A stretch of 64,000 bases of DNA. Origin: Acidobacteriota bacterium. Lineage in GTDB: Bacteria > Acidobacteriota > Blastocatellia > Pyrinomonadales > Pyrinomonadaceae. Each line of letters starts with the position of its first letter. The stretch's first letter is position 1. A program made the position numbers and the translations under genes. The DNA is taken from assembly GCA_016715115.1 (NCBI GenBank), contig JADKBM010000016.1, positions 1,550,001 through 1,614,000 of the forward strand, given 5' to 3'. Below, in pieces: positions 26,464 to 35,589 of the stretch. Below the pieces are notes generated by a model that was not told the DNA's origin, ran no database searches, and worked only from the letters and a program-made list of their open reading frames with translations.

Positions 26464-26632
26464 GCCTTTCCTTTTTCCCTTTTCCCCTTTCCCTTTGCCT
26501 TTTCCCTTTTCCCTTTCCCTTTTCCCTTTTCCCTTTTCCCTTTGCCTTTTCCCTTTGCCTTTTCTTTGCCTTTTCCCTTTTCCCTTTGCCTTTTCCCTTT
26601 TCCCTTTTCCCTTTGCCTTTTCCCTTTTCCCC
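26464..26632. repeat. TTTTCCC/TTTGCC tandem array between the two M16 genes
   Basis: About 170 bp made almost only of seven-base TTTTCCC and six-base TTTGCC or TTTCCC words (plus strand); the coding strand is therefore GGGAAAA-rich. It begins at the stop codon of the catalytic M16 gene with no gap and lies inside what should be a two-gene transcript. Runs of G3 spaced by A4 could form G-quadruplex structures in the mRNA. Confidence 0.92.
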
Positions 26633-28179
26633 TACTTTCCAATAAGGTCCGCTTCGGTCAGATTCGCTTCGGCGCGGGCCCGCGGCGACACCAACGCGAC
26701 GCCGATGTGGTTCTTGCCTTGAATGTATGTTTTGACGTAACGGTTGATCTCCTGACGCGTCACTGCGCGAAGTTTCTTGTGGTATCCGCGAAAATACTCG
26801 ATTCCCGTCGACGACCACCAAAAGCCAAGCGTATGCGCATACTCGCTCAGCTTTTCGCGGTCAAACAAGTCGCGGGATTCGAGGATCGTCTTGGCACTTT
26901 CGAGTTCCTCATCGGTGAAATAAGTTGGCTTGTCAAATTGCGCGATCTCGGTGTACAGCGCCCGAACGGCAGCCTTCGCGCGGTCCGGAGAAGTCACGAG
27001 AACAACCTGGATCGGCCCGACGTTGCGCTGCGTGTAATAGTTGATGCTTGCGCTCGCCGCCAATCCGGAATCGGCCAGAGCACGCTGAAAACGTGAATCG
27101 GGCTGCGCCAGAATATAGGAAAAAACGTCCGCGGAATACGTTGCCGCGTCGTCCTTGCCGATCGACGGTCCGTGCCAGCCGATCTGGATAAAGACATTCT
27201 CCTGGCCGTTGCTTTCGACGTTTTTTTCGACGATCGTCCCCTCGCTCTTCGGGAGCGGCGGGTGTTCAACCATCGGAAACTCCTTGAACGGGTCGACTTC
27301 GCGGCGTTCCCATCCGCCGAAGTATTTTTCGGCGAGCGCGAAGACCGCTTCCGCATCCACGTCACCGGTGACGACCAACGCCGAATTGTTCGGCACGTAG
27401 TAGCGGTTTTGGATCAGACGCATCTTCTCGGTCGTCGCGGCCAGCACCGAAGCGCGCGTACCAAGCGGATTCTTTCGGCTCGGATACTTGAAATAGAGCT
27501 TGTCGTTGATCGCCCGGTCAAGATAGAAGAACGGATTCGACTCGTTTCGGTCGATCTCGCCGACGACGACCCGGATCTCATCGTCGAGATCTTGCTCGTC
27601 GAAGGTCGGGAACCGGATCGCGTGGCTCATATACTGCATTCCGATCGCCAAATGCGGACTCGTCGTGTTGAGGAAGTAATTCACCACCTCTTCCCGCGTG
27701 GACGCATTCGAGGTAATTCCGATGTCGTCGATCTCGTAAAGATAGCTTGTATCGCCGACACGCGGTTTGATCTTCAGCGTTTGTTCGCATCCGGCGCGGA
27801 AGTAATAGTCGTTGTTGCGTTCCGAGCGCGCGCGTTCGCAATTCAAGATCAGGATCGCCGAATTCGGCTTGAAGAACATATGCTCGTAAAGGTGCGACAA
27901 CCCGTTGAGATCGGGCGTTTCGGTGAACGAACCATTACGGACGGCGATCTCGACCGTCACCAGCGGAACGCTGTTGTCGGGCAAAACGATGACCTCCAGA
28001 CCGTTCGGCAAAGTTCTGTTGACGAACGGAATTTCGATTGCCGCCGTCTGCACCGGCTTGGTTTGCTGCGCCGTGGTCGCCGGTTTCGGCTTTACTTGCG
28101 CCGGTTTCTTTCGTTGTGCAAAACTGAAAGACGCCGCGACGGAAAGGATCAGAAATAGCGAAACGATTGATTTTTTCAC
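26632..28179 (-). CDS. Exported M16-family zinc protease, catalytic
   Basis: 515 residues, GTG start, signal peptide (IVSLFLILSVAASFSFAQ), then a Lys/Pro/Thr/Gln linker (about 23-45). The zinc motif HLYEH (His 96, Glu 99, His 100) lies in LNGLSHLYEHMFFKPN; the distal Glu is expected in VVVGEIDRNESNPF. This should be the active periplasmic half of a heterodimer with the motif-less M16 protein downstream. Substrate unknown; members of this family degrade peptides. Confidence 0.9.
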   Translation of the reverse strand: MKKSIVSLFLILSVAASFSFAQRKKPAQVKPKPATTAQQTKPVQTAAIEIPFVNRTLPNGLEVIVLPDNSVPLVTVEIAVRNGSFTETPDLNGLSHLYEHMFFKPNSAILILNCERARSERNNDYYFRAGCEQTLKIKPRVGDTSYLYEIDDIGITSNASTREEVVNYFLNTTSPHLAIGMQYMSHAIRFPTFDEQDLDDEIRVVVGEIDRNESNPFFYLDRAINDKLYFKYPSRKNPLGTRASVLAATTEKMRLIQNRYYVPNNSALVVTGDVDAEAVFALAEKYFGGWERREVDPFKEFPMVEHPPLPKSEGTIVEKNVESNGQENVFIQIGWHGPSIGKDDAATYSADVFSYILAQPDSRFQRALADSGLAASASINYYTQRNVGPIQVVLVTSPDRAKAAVRALYTEIAQFDKPTYFTDEELESAKTILESRDLFDREKLSEYAHTLGFWWSSTGIEYFRGYHKKLRAVTRQEINRYVKTYIQGKNHIGVALVSPRARAEANLTEADLIGK

Positions 28180-28319
28180 GTGAAAGCCCCCAAATGCTGG
28201 AAGTCAGATGAAGAACGCCTGACATAAGTTGTGTCTATGATGACATTCGAAAAGACTTCTACGCAAAAGGCGGCGACAGAGTTTTCAGTTGAACGAACTT
28301 AGAGGAAGGAACGCAAGAT

Positions 28320-28532
28320 ATGGAACGCGACAATTTGATGCACGGCGCCCGAACGGCGATGAATCACAGTACGGAGATCCGCGAGTGGACCGAGAATTAC
28401 CTCAAATCGAAAGCCCGTGACGAAAACCCGTCGATGACCGACGAGGAATTTGAAAAATACTGGAAGTACCACAAACCCGAAATTATGCACGCCGGAGCCG
28501 CTGAGGCGGTTCAAGCGTATAAGGCGAGGTAG
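28320..28532 (+). CDS. Small hypothetical protein
   Basis: 70 residues, soluble, acidic and basic residues mixed, with MTDEEFEKYWKYHKPEIMHAG; no family recognised. An AGGAAGGA stretch lies about 9 bases before the ATG, and the codon use (GAATTT, AAATCG, GACGAG) looks like the neighbours. It stands alone on the plus strand between two minus-strand genes. It is likely real, but supported only by the ribosome site and composition. Confidence 0.55.
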   Translation: MERDNLMHGARTAMNHSTEIREWTENYLKSKARDENPSMTDEEFEKYWKYHKPEIMHAGAAEAVQAYKAR

Positions 28533-28675
28533 TGAGTTTGGGAACTTCGTTTTGCCGCTGAATGTTGGAGGATGTGTCAAAAATCCGTCGTGAAACGATG
28601 GCTTTCAGTGCAATCCGCGTAATCGGATGGCTAAACGGCGATTGCTGGGTTTGTGGCTCGAAAATTCATCGCAAG

Positions 28676-28728
28676 CCAACCGCTACCGCAGTTGGTACTG
28701 ACTGACGCGTCGGCGGTGCCGTGCCGAC
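28676..28728. repeat. Partial copy of a dispersed palindromic element
   Basis: 28676-28703 is, in reverse complement, AGTCAGTACCAACTGCGG followed by TAGCGGTTGG. It matches the left arm of the element at 35454-35560 at most positions. A further hairpin GTCGGC/GCCGAC (28709-28728) abuts the stop of the next gene and may act as its 3-prime end. Confidence 0.7.
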
Positions 28729-30618
28729 TCACTTGGTTTCCAGATTAAAGAAAGCGACGGCGGTGTCGTGATCCGAGAATCGTTCGACGCGGTTCGGGTC
28801 GTTTCGGTAGATCTCCGGATAATCGGCGTTGAAATGCGCGAAGCCGAAACCGGCGACGCTTTTGCGAAAGGCCTCGTTGACGATGAAATGATCGATGACC
28901 TGCGCGTTTCCGTCGAACACATACGAGTATCTGACCTCTTTGTTGATCAGGTCGACGAGGTTGACAAGGTCAGGATCGATGACGTCATCGGCCGGATTTA
29001 TCATTTCTTCCTTTGAAGCCGGCGACCCCTTGATCGTTCCGATGACATCCATTATTCCGTCATTGAACTGATAGAAGTTGAAATCTCCGACCAGCGCGAT
29101 GCGTTCAGCCGAATTCGCCTTCTGTCGTTCGCCGACGTACCGCGCGAGAAACTCGGCCTGGAGCTTCTTCTTCATCTGAACGAACGGCGCATCTTTTTCG
29201 TCGGTATAGCCGCGGAACGACTTGAGGTGGTTGACGATCACCGTAAACTCGTACGGCGCCGATGCGGTCTTGATCGCGGCGCGCAGCAAAAACGGCGGAC
29301 GGTCGTTCAGAAAAACATCTTCCTTCGAAACTGGATTCTTGAACTTGTCTTCCTTGCCGAACTGTTTCGTTTCAAGCACATCGACACGCGAACGCTTCAC
29401 CAAAAAACCGGAATCGATTCCGCCGATATCATTACCTTCGACAAGATACGCCTCGTACTGCGGATTCGGTTTGCCGGCCGCTTCGCTGTCTTTGTTGACC
29501 GCCTCGGCCAGTTTCTTGAGGACCGGAAGGCTCTCGGCTTCGACGACCGCGACGACGTCCGGATTGTTCAGGTAAAGCCTGATTGCGATGGAGATCTTCT
29601 TGATGCGACGGGCGAAGCCTTCGGTGTTGATGATAGGTTCCTTTGTCTCAGGATCGTCCGTGTCGTCAAAAAAACGCTCGATGTTCATCGCCGCGATCGA
29701 AAACTGTTTGTCGGTCGGCGTCGGAAACGCCTTCGCGCGCGTCAGTCCCGAGATCTCTGGCTTGTTGTCCGGGTCGACCAAAATCGAGTAGGCACGGTAG
29801 GCGTAGTTGACGACCCCGGTCAGGTTCTTGATGTTCGCGAACGTCGTGACGTCGATAGGTTGCGCTCCGAGTTGACCCGAACTCTCTATTCGCAAACGAT
29901 CAGGATTGTGATCGAAAAGCGTCATTTTCGGGAAATCCTTGCGCATTTTGTCCTTTTCTTTGTCGGACAACATCAAGAAGTCATAGATGCTGTATCCGAT
30001 TTCACGATAAGGACGGCGATACTCAAGCCCGTTGGCCACGGCGTAGAACACACCGTCGGAAACCGACGTTCCGCTCATTTCGTCGACCCTTCCGTTGGTC
30101 GGAGCGACGACCATCAACTCGGGAACCGTGACGCGCATCCCTTCAAATTTTTCGAGCTGGTCAATTGAATTCGGCTTGAAATCGTCCTTGGTCAGCGTGA
30201 TCGCTTTCGGAAGCGGATTGCCTTTCGATTCAACGGCAACGAAATCGCGCCCCTTCATCATCGAGACCTGTGTGATCTTAAGGCTGTTCGGATCAGCCGA
30301 CGGCGCCCATTCGTCGACCTTTCCCGTGATCGAAACGAGGTTACCGACGGTCGCCTCGCCTTCGGGTTCGGTCTTGGTGAAAACGAATATACCTTCGGAC
30401 GTGTTCGGGTTTCCGTCCACTTTGGAGTCGGGAGTCTGGAGAAAGAAGCCGCTCTTGGTGCGCGCCGTAACGATCCCATTGACGCGGACAACCTCGCCGA
30501 CGTAGGCCGAGAAATTCTTGTCACCCTGAATGTCGCTTATCAACCGGTTCTTCTGAGCCGATACCTGAAGACCAAAAGCGACAAAACACAAAACCAACCC
30601 GAAAACGACTTTTTTCAT
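28729..30618 (-). CDS. Secreted OB-fold plus endonuclease/exonuclease/phosphatase protein
   Basis: 629 residues. Signal peptide 1-21; an OB-fold nucleic-acid-binding region about 36-120 (VRVNGIVTARTKSGFFLQTP, GNLVSITGKV), as in ExeM/NucH extracellular nucleases; a linker; and an EEP catalytic domain about 305-628. Catalytic residues are visible: Asn in AAMNIERF (312), Glu in VVEAES (360), His in VNHLKSF (464), Asp/Asn in VGDFNF (512-514) and the terminal SDH in FSDHDTAV (616-617). The architecture argues for an exported nuclease rather than a lipid phosphatase, possibly for scavenging extracellular DNA. Confidence 0.9.
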   Translation of the reverse strand: MKKVVFGLVLCFVAFGLQVSAQKNRLISDIQGDKNFSAYVGEVVRVNGIVTARTKSGFFLQTPDSKVDGNPNTSEGIFVFTKTEPEGEATVGNLVSITGKVDEWAPSADPNSLKITQVSMMKGRDFVAVESKGNPLPKAITLTKDDFKPNSIDQLEKFEGMRVTVPELMVVAPTNGRVDEMSGTSVSDGVFYAVANGLEYRRPYREIGYSIYDFLMLSDKEKDKMRKDFPKMTLFDHNPDRLRIESSGQLGAQPIDVTTFANIKNLTGVVNYAYRAYSILVDPDNKPEISGLTRAKAFPTPTDKQFSIAAMNIERFFDDTDDPETKEPIINTEGFARRIKKISIAIRLYLNNPDVVAVVEAESLPVLKKLAEAVNKDSEAAGKPNPQYEAYLVEGNDIGGIDSGFLVKRSRVDVLETKQFGKEDKFKNPVSKEDVFLNDRPPFLLRAAIKTASAPYEFTVIVNHLKSFRGYTDEKDAPFVQMKKKLQAEFLARYVGERQKANSAERIALVGDFNFYQFNDGIMDVIGTIKGSPASKEEMINPADDVIDPDLVNLVDLINKEVRYSYVFDGNAQVIDHFIVNEAFRKSVAGFGFAHFNADYPEIYRNDPNRVERFSDHDTAVAFFNLETK

Positions 30619-30753
30619 AACGGTAACGAAACGAAACTAGGTTCGTCCGGCTTCCTTTTGATGCCGAAACAAACCGTTCCGCCGACAGGAAATTTTGATT
30701 AAGAAAATCAACGCAAAACGCGCGCCCGGACCGGAAGTCGCGAGCGCCGCTAA

Positions 30754-32010
30754 CTAGAACTGTTTGATCAACTTGCCGCTTGGAAGCCCGATCACAAAGC
30801 TGCTCCGGTTGCCGCGGTCGTCGCTGACCTCAACGGTCACCTGCGCGCCGGGCGCCGAGATCTGCAGCAAGAACGCACCGTCGCCAAGAGCGAACACCGA
30901 CTTGCCCTGCGAACGCACCGTTGCTCCGGGTTGCGTCTTTCCGCTGACGCGATAGATCGTTCCGCCGAGCGATTCAACATTCCAGTCACGGACACCGATC
31001 GCCTTGCTGTTCTCACGTTTGATCACCGTGAACTTCCAATATGCGCTCCAGTTGCTCGACTGTCCCGAACTTGAACTCGCTTTAACGCGCCAGTAGTACG
31101 TTCCGGGCAGCAATCCGCCTACCGCGAGGCTCGGACTGGTCAACCCCTGCTTATCTACGATGATCGCGTCCGGTGATGCAAATTGCGGCAGTTTCGAGAT
31201 CTGGATCGAATAAGAAAGCGCGAGATTGACGTCCGGACTCTGCCATCTCATCATCACGTCGGCGATCCCGCTGAGCGAACCGACAAGTTGTTCGTCCGAA
31301 GATGGCGAGTTATGTATCGGCGGTCCGAGAAGCTTTTCCTTGGTCGCGATCTTACCTTCGTTCAGGGCCGCGAATTCGTTTTCCCTAACGACCGTTTTCT
31401 CGCCGCCGACCGTCGTTTCAATACTGCCGCGGCTGATTCGGATCTCGCCGGAATTATTGTCTTTGTTGATATCAAAACTGGCATCCGTATCGGCGCCGAT
31501 CTTGTTTTCCGACTCGCGCACCTCGACCACGTTTTCGGTGTTTGCCGGCTGTTCGTCGGTGCGAACGTTGATCTGCCCGTCATCGAGCGTGACGCGTACA
31601 TTCGGTCCGCCGAATAGCGAGTTGCTGTCGCGGATCACAACCGTCGAGTTCGCCCGGATCGAAAGAACGGAGCCGTCGATCATTTGGATCTTCGCGCGGC
31701 CGTCGGCCTGAGTCTGGATCGTATCACCGGCGGAAACGAAAGTCTGGCGCGTGACGAGAATAGTCTCGCGTGTCGCGGCACGGATTATGCGGACGTCGCC
31801 TTCGAATGATATGACGATGGCTGCATCCTTTGGCGCTTGAGGAGCGTCTGGCTTGTTGACGAAATCGCTCTTCAAAAACCGCCAACCGCCGTAGCCAATC
31901 AATCCGAGAACCAAGAATATCGCGACGATAGCGATGATCGTGCTTTGCCGAATCTTCCACCACTCGACGTAGAACTTGCGATATTGTGGTTCATTCGGAT
32001 CGTTCGGCAC
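30754..32010 (-). CDS. FecR-domain membrane protein
   Basis: 418 residues with a GTG start. A short cytoplasmic N-terminus is followed by one transmembrane helix (about 21-44), then a FecR domain (about 65-200: VSAGDTIQTQADGRAKIQMIDGSVLSIRANSTV). The C-terminal half has a fibronectin-like region (GLLPGTYYWRVKASSSSGQSSNWSAYWKF). It is not next to a sigma factor or TonB receptor, so it is unlikely to be a classic FecR anti-sigma regulator. Its start overlaps the terC-like stop by one base (TAGTG). Confidence 0.85.
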   Translation of the reverse strand: MPNDPNEPQYRKFYVEWWKIRQSTIIAIVAIFLVLGLIGYGGWRFLKSDFVNKPDAPQAPKDAAIVISFEGDVRIIRAATRETILVTRQTFVSAGDTIQTQADGRAKIQMIDGSVLSIRANSTVVIRDSNSLFGGPNVRVTLDDGQINVRTDEQPANTENVVEVRESENKIGADTDASFDINKDNNSGEIRISRGSIETTVGGEKTVVRENEFAALNEGKIATKEKLLGPPIHNSPSSDEQLVGSLSGIADVMMRWQSPDVNLALSYSIQISKLPQFASPDAIIVDKQGLTSPSLAVGGLLPGTYYWRVKASSSSGQSSNWSAYWKFTVIKRENSKAIGVRDWNVESLGGTIYRVSGKTQPGATVRSQGKSVFALGDGAFLLQISAPGAQVTVEVSDDRGNRSSFVIGLPSGKLIKQF

Positions 32011-33059
32011 TAGGTGGTCTCCGAGGCTTCATCCTCATCTTTCGGGAAAATCAGGGACAAAACGATTGACATAGCAATCGCCAAGATCACGACGCCCAAC
32101 GAAATGTTGATGACCGTTTGCTCGAACTCGTGAAGTTGATATCGGCGCACGAAATCGGCAAACGTCGAAGTGCTCTGTCCGAGTATCATTATCAGCCCTT
32201 CGGCGAAAAGTGGCAAGAGCATTTTCACTCCGATGAAGCTCAGTACGAAAGCCAGTCCGAACTTCAAATAGTGAAACTTCTCCGCCATTCCGAGCAAAAG
32301 GAAGAAAAACGTTCGGAGCCCGAGGATCGCGAAGATGTTTGAGGTGTAAACGATAAACCGGTCGGTCGTAATTCCGAAGATCGCGGGAATCGAATCGACC
32401 GCGAAAACCAGGTCGACGACGTTGATGACGATCAGCACCAGGAGCAGGAGCGTTCCGATACGTCGGCCGGATTCGTCACGAACGAGAAAGTTGTCACCGT
32501 CGTATTGTTTTGAGATCCGAACGAAGCGCGTCGTGAGTCTGACGACGAAGTTCTCGTCCGGGTGGAACTCCTCGCCCTCGCGAAGCATATTGATCCCCGT
32601 ATAGACCAGAAATGCTCCGAACAGATAGAGGATCCAATGGAACTTCTCGACCAGTTCCGCGCCGGCAAAGATCATTACCATCCTCAGGACCAACGCCATA
32701 AAGATGCCCCAGAAAAGAACGCGATGCTGAAACTTTTTCGGTACCTGAAAGTAATTGAAGATCAGGAGGAAAACGAACAGGTTGTCGACCGATAGAGAAA
32801 GTTCGATCAGATAACCGGTCAGAAACTCCTTCGCCTTGAAAAATGCCGCCTCGGAACCGAAATTGGCGTTGACGAACCAATAGATGAAGACGTTGAAAAG
32901 CAGAGCAAGCGATACCCAGACGACACTCCACGACAAAGTCTCCTTTTTGGACGGGACATGGGAATTGCGGTTAACGATCCCGATATCGATGAAGAGCGCG
33001 ACCAACACGACCGCGAAGAACGAAATCCAAACCCACAAAGGAAACTCGACAGGACTCAT
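32010..33059 (-). CDS. TerC-family integral membrane protein
   Basis: 349 residues from ATG 33059 (MSPVEFPLWVWISFFAVVL); the upstream 25 codons of the longer frame are not TerC-like. At least seven hydrophobic segments carry the family motifs ELSLSVDNLFVFLLIFNYF and DLVFAVDSIPAIFGIT, whose acidic residues sit in the membrane. Family members (Alx, MeeF, TerC) export Mn or support metalation of exported proteins; tellurite resistance is the historic label. Translation is coupled to the FecR-domain gene downstream. A direct tellurium role is not supported by context. Confidence 0.92.
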   Translation of the reverse strand: MSPVEFPLWVWISFFAVVLVALFIDIGIVNRNSHVPSKKETLSWSVVWVSLALLFNVFIYWFVNANFGSEAAFFKAKEFLTGYLIELSLSVDNLFVFLLIFNYFQVPKKFQHRVLFWGIFMALVLRMVMIFAGAELVEKFHWILYLFGAFLVYTGINMLREGEEFHPDENFVVRLTTRFVRISKQYDGDNFLVRDESGRRIGTLLLLVLIVINVVDLVFAVDSIPAIFGITTDRFIVYTSNIFAILGLRTFFFLLLGMAEKFHYLKFGLAFVLSFIGVKMLLPLFAEGLIMILGQSTSTFADFVRRYQLHEFEQTVINISLGVVILAIAMSIVLSLIFPKDEDEASETT

Positions 33060-33221
33060 AGTGGAATAAGATACATTAGTCGAATCTCCAAAGTCCAAAG
33101 ATCCGCGCGGGATACGTTGCGCCCCAGTTCCCATTGGACTTTGCGGCCGTATCTGCTAAAATCGCGGTTTGTCTCTACTGACGAATTGGTTCCAATCTTT
33201 TAGGTTTAAGGGTAAATCAGG

Positions 33222-35219
33222 ATGTTAAAGTTTTTCAGTCGCTTAGAAAAGACCCGAAATTTCGTACTTTTGCTCATCGGTGTCGTTATGATCCTGGGTT
33301 TGGTTGTCGGAATCGGCAGTTCAAATCTTTTTTCGCCGAACACGACGTCTGACGGACTGTCGACCAGCACCGAAGCGGTCGCCAAAGTCGGCAGCGAGAA
33401 GGTCACGGTCGGCGAGATCGCGCGGATAAAGCAGGGCCGAATGTCGTCGCTTCCGACGAAAATGATGGTCAACTCGCTTGTCCAGCAGCGCATCATCCGG
33501 GTCGAAGCGATGAGACTCGGGTTTCGCGCTTCCGATGGCGAAGTCGCGAATTTGATCCGCGAGCAAAACAAGTCGCCGGACGGCACACCGCTCGACATCA
33601 AACGCTACGAACAGTGGGCGGTCCAGAACTTCGGCAGCGTCGCGGAATACGAACAGACGGTTCGCGACCAGATCAGCGGCGAAAAACTCGAAGCCTTTCT
33701 GACATCGGGCGTTGTCGTGTCCGAAGAGGAGGTCCTGAAGGATTTCCAACGCAAGAACACCAAATTCGACGTTTCGTACGTTTCCGTTAATTCCGCTGAA
33801 CTGGCGCAGACGATCAAACCGACCGATGCCGAGCTTTCCGAGTATTTCGAGAAAAACAAAGCCAATTACTATATTTCGTCGGCTCAGAAGAAGATTCGCT
33901 ACGTCTTTTTGAATACCGCGAAGGTCGGTGAAAAATCGAAGATCTCGGACGACGATCTGAAGGCCGAATACGAAAAGATCCCGGCCGATAAGAAGAAGAA
34001 GGGCGTCGAAGGGCAGCAGATCGTGCTTCGAATCGCGAAACCTGACTTTGAAACGAAAGTGATGGAAAAAGCGACCGAGGTCGTCGACCGTGCGAAAAAG
34101 GACGGCAAGATCACCGAAGAAGCATTTACCGAACTCGTCAACGGTTATTCGGAAGACGCCGCCAGCAAGGCGCGCGGCGGAAAGCTCGCCGGACTCGTTC
34201 GCGAGAATCCGAACAAGCCGACAGATCCTTACCAGCGTCTTTTGACAATGCAAGAGGGCGATGTCACGGAACCGATCAAGGAAGGCAGCAGCATTTATAT
34301 CCTGCGTCGCGGCAAGGACGTTCCGAAAACGTTCGAAGACGCCAAACCGGAACTCGAGATCAGCTTGCGCAACCGACGCGGTTATACGGCCGCGGCCGAA
34401 TTGGCGCAACGTGTTTTCGACGATCTGAAACAGTCGAAAGATGCCGCCGCGACGGCCAAGAAGTTTGCCGCCGAAGCGAATATGGGCGCCGGCGAAATGG
34501 TGCGCGAAACGCCGTTCGTCAAACCCGGCGACAACGTTGAGAACATCGGCATCTCGCCGCAGTTTGAAGAAGGCATCAAGAATCTTGAAAACGCGAACGA
34601 CGTCGGTGAGAAGATTCCGATCCAGAACGGTTTCGCGATTCCCTTGCTGGTCGAAAAGAAGGAACCACGCGACGCGACGCTTGATGAAGTGCGCGATCAG
34701 ATCGCGGAGTCTGTGAAACTCGACAAGGCCCGTGCACAGGTCGAAGAGATCGCCAAACAGATCGCTTCAGGCGCCGCGAACGCGGGGGCTTTGAGCGGCG
34801 CGGCGCAGTCGAAGGGACTTAAGACGCTCGATCAGAAGAGTTTCATTCTCGGTTCGCCGCTCGGAACCGGTCCGTCGGCATCGACCAACGAAGCGCTCGA
34901 GGACGCCGTTTTCGGACTGAAGATCGGAGAGGTCACCAAAACACCGTTGCTCGTCGGCGACAGTTGGTACATCGTCGGAGTGAACAAGCGCGAGGACGCA
35001 AATATGGACGATTTCGCCAAACAGCGCGATTCCCTCGTTCAGACGATGGCTCAGCAAAAACGCTCGCAGTTGTTCTCCGATTATCTCGCGGCGGTGCGCC
35101 AGAAGATGGAAACGAACGGCGAGATCAAGATCTACAACGACGCGATCGAACGGCTCGACGCGGCGATGCCGCCGTCAAGTCCGCAGATGCCGGGTGGATT
35201 CCAGTTCCCGCAGCAGTAG
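33222..35219 (+). CDS. PpiD/SurA-like membrane-anchored foldase with PPIC domain
   Basis: 665 residues. One transmembrane helix (about 14-37), a SurA-N-type chaperone region (about 50-200: AVAKVGSEKVTVGEIARIKQG, LVQQRIIRVEAMRLG), a parvulin rotamase domain (about 262-365: YSEDAASKARGGKLAGLVREN, GDVTEPIKEGSSIYILRR) and a second, more divergent PPIC-like segment (about 510-590). The order matches PpiD, which helps newly exported proteins fold near the Sec translocon. The stop is followed at once by a heptad array. Confidence 0.9.
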   Translation: MLKFFSRLEKTRNFVLLLIGVVMILGLVVGIGSSNLFSPNTTSDGLSTSTEAVAKVGSEKVTVGEIARIKQGRMSSLPTKMMVNSLVQQRIIRVEAMRLGFRASDGEVANLIREQNKSPDGTPLDIKRYEQWAVQNFGSVAEYEQTVRDQISGEKLEAFLTSGVVVSEEEVLKDFQRKNTKFDVSYVSVNSAELAQTIKPTDAELSEYFEKNKANYYISSAQKKIRYVFLNTAKVGEKSKISDDDLKAEYEKIPADKKKKGVEGQQIVLRIAKPDFETKVMEKATEVVDRAKKDGKITEEAFTELVNGYSEDAASKARGGKLAGLVRENPNKPTDPYQRLLTMQEGDVTEPIKEGSSIYILRRGKDVPKTFEDAKPELEISLRNRRGYTAAAELAQRVFDDLKQSKDAAATAKKFAAEANMGAGEMVRETPFVKPGDNVENIGISPQFEEGIKNLENANDVGEKIPIQNGFAIPLLVEKKEPRDATLDEVRDQIAESVKLDKARAQVEEIAKQIASGAANAGALSGAAQSKGLKTLDQKSFILGSPLGTGPSASTNEALEDAVFGLKIGEVTKTPLLVGDSWYIVGVNKREDANMDDFAKQRDSLVQTMAQQKRSQLFSDYLAAVRQKMETNGEIKIYNDAIERLDAAMPPSSPQMPGGFQFPQQ

Positions 35220-35440
35220 TTTGATTTGGGAATTGGGATTTAGGATTGGAGCGCAACCGTCCCGGTTGCAATGAGCGCTTCGCGCGAACCAACCTTGACC
35301 TGTCTTTCAAACCGTCCGAATTGGGATTTCTGATTTGGGATTTCGAAGTGATTCGAAATCCCTTTTTTGTATCCGAACCAAGAACCCCCGAATCCAGAAT
35401 CTGGAATTTCAAGGGTTCCAGACTGGGAATCCCGAATCGC
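35220..35440. repeat. Heptad arrays downstream of the PpiD-like gene
   Basis: Starting right after the stop: TTGATTT, GGGAATT, GGGATTT, AGGATTG; a hairpin GCAACCG-TCC-CGGTTGC (35254-35270); then further in-phase blocks near 35322-35350 (GGGATTT, CTGATTT) and 35396-35440 (GAATCCA, GAATCTG). This is the first part of a 608-bp gene-free junction between convergent genes. Confidence 0.75.
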
Positions 35441-35453
35441 GTGGCAATCGCGT

Positions 35454-35560
35454 CGAGTCGGTACCATCAGCGGTAGCGGATGGTTGGTTGCGGCACTCCC
35501 GGACCGAAGTATTGATACCAACCTATCTTCAGCCATCCGCCACCAGATGGTACCGACTCG
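35454..35560. repeat. 107-bp imperfect palindromic element
   Basis: The outer arms CGAGTCGGTACCATC (35454-35468) and their exact complement (35546-35560), plus GCGGATGG/CCATCCGC (35476-35483 / 35533-35540) and GGTTGG/CCAACC, fold into a long hairpin. A related sequence lies at 28676. It has no ORF. It resembles a REP- or MITE-like element in form. Confidence 0.8.
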
Positions 35561-35589
35561 TCCCGGCCCCGAATACAAGGAACCCGTGG

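Noticed and set aside
26238..26821. Minus-strand frames coding Lys/Gly/Glu repeats (KGKREKGKGK)
   Set aside because: Translation of the TTTTCCC/TTTGCC array overlapping the M16 genes; low complexity and no start signal.
32010..33134. Longer TerC start at 33134
   Set aside because: The extra 25 residues are polar and not part of the family; ATG 33059 starts directly before the first membrane helix.
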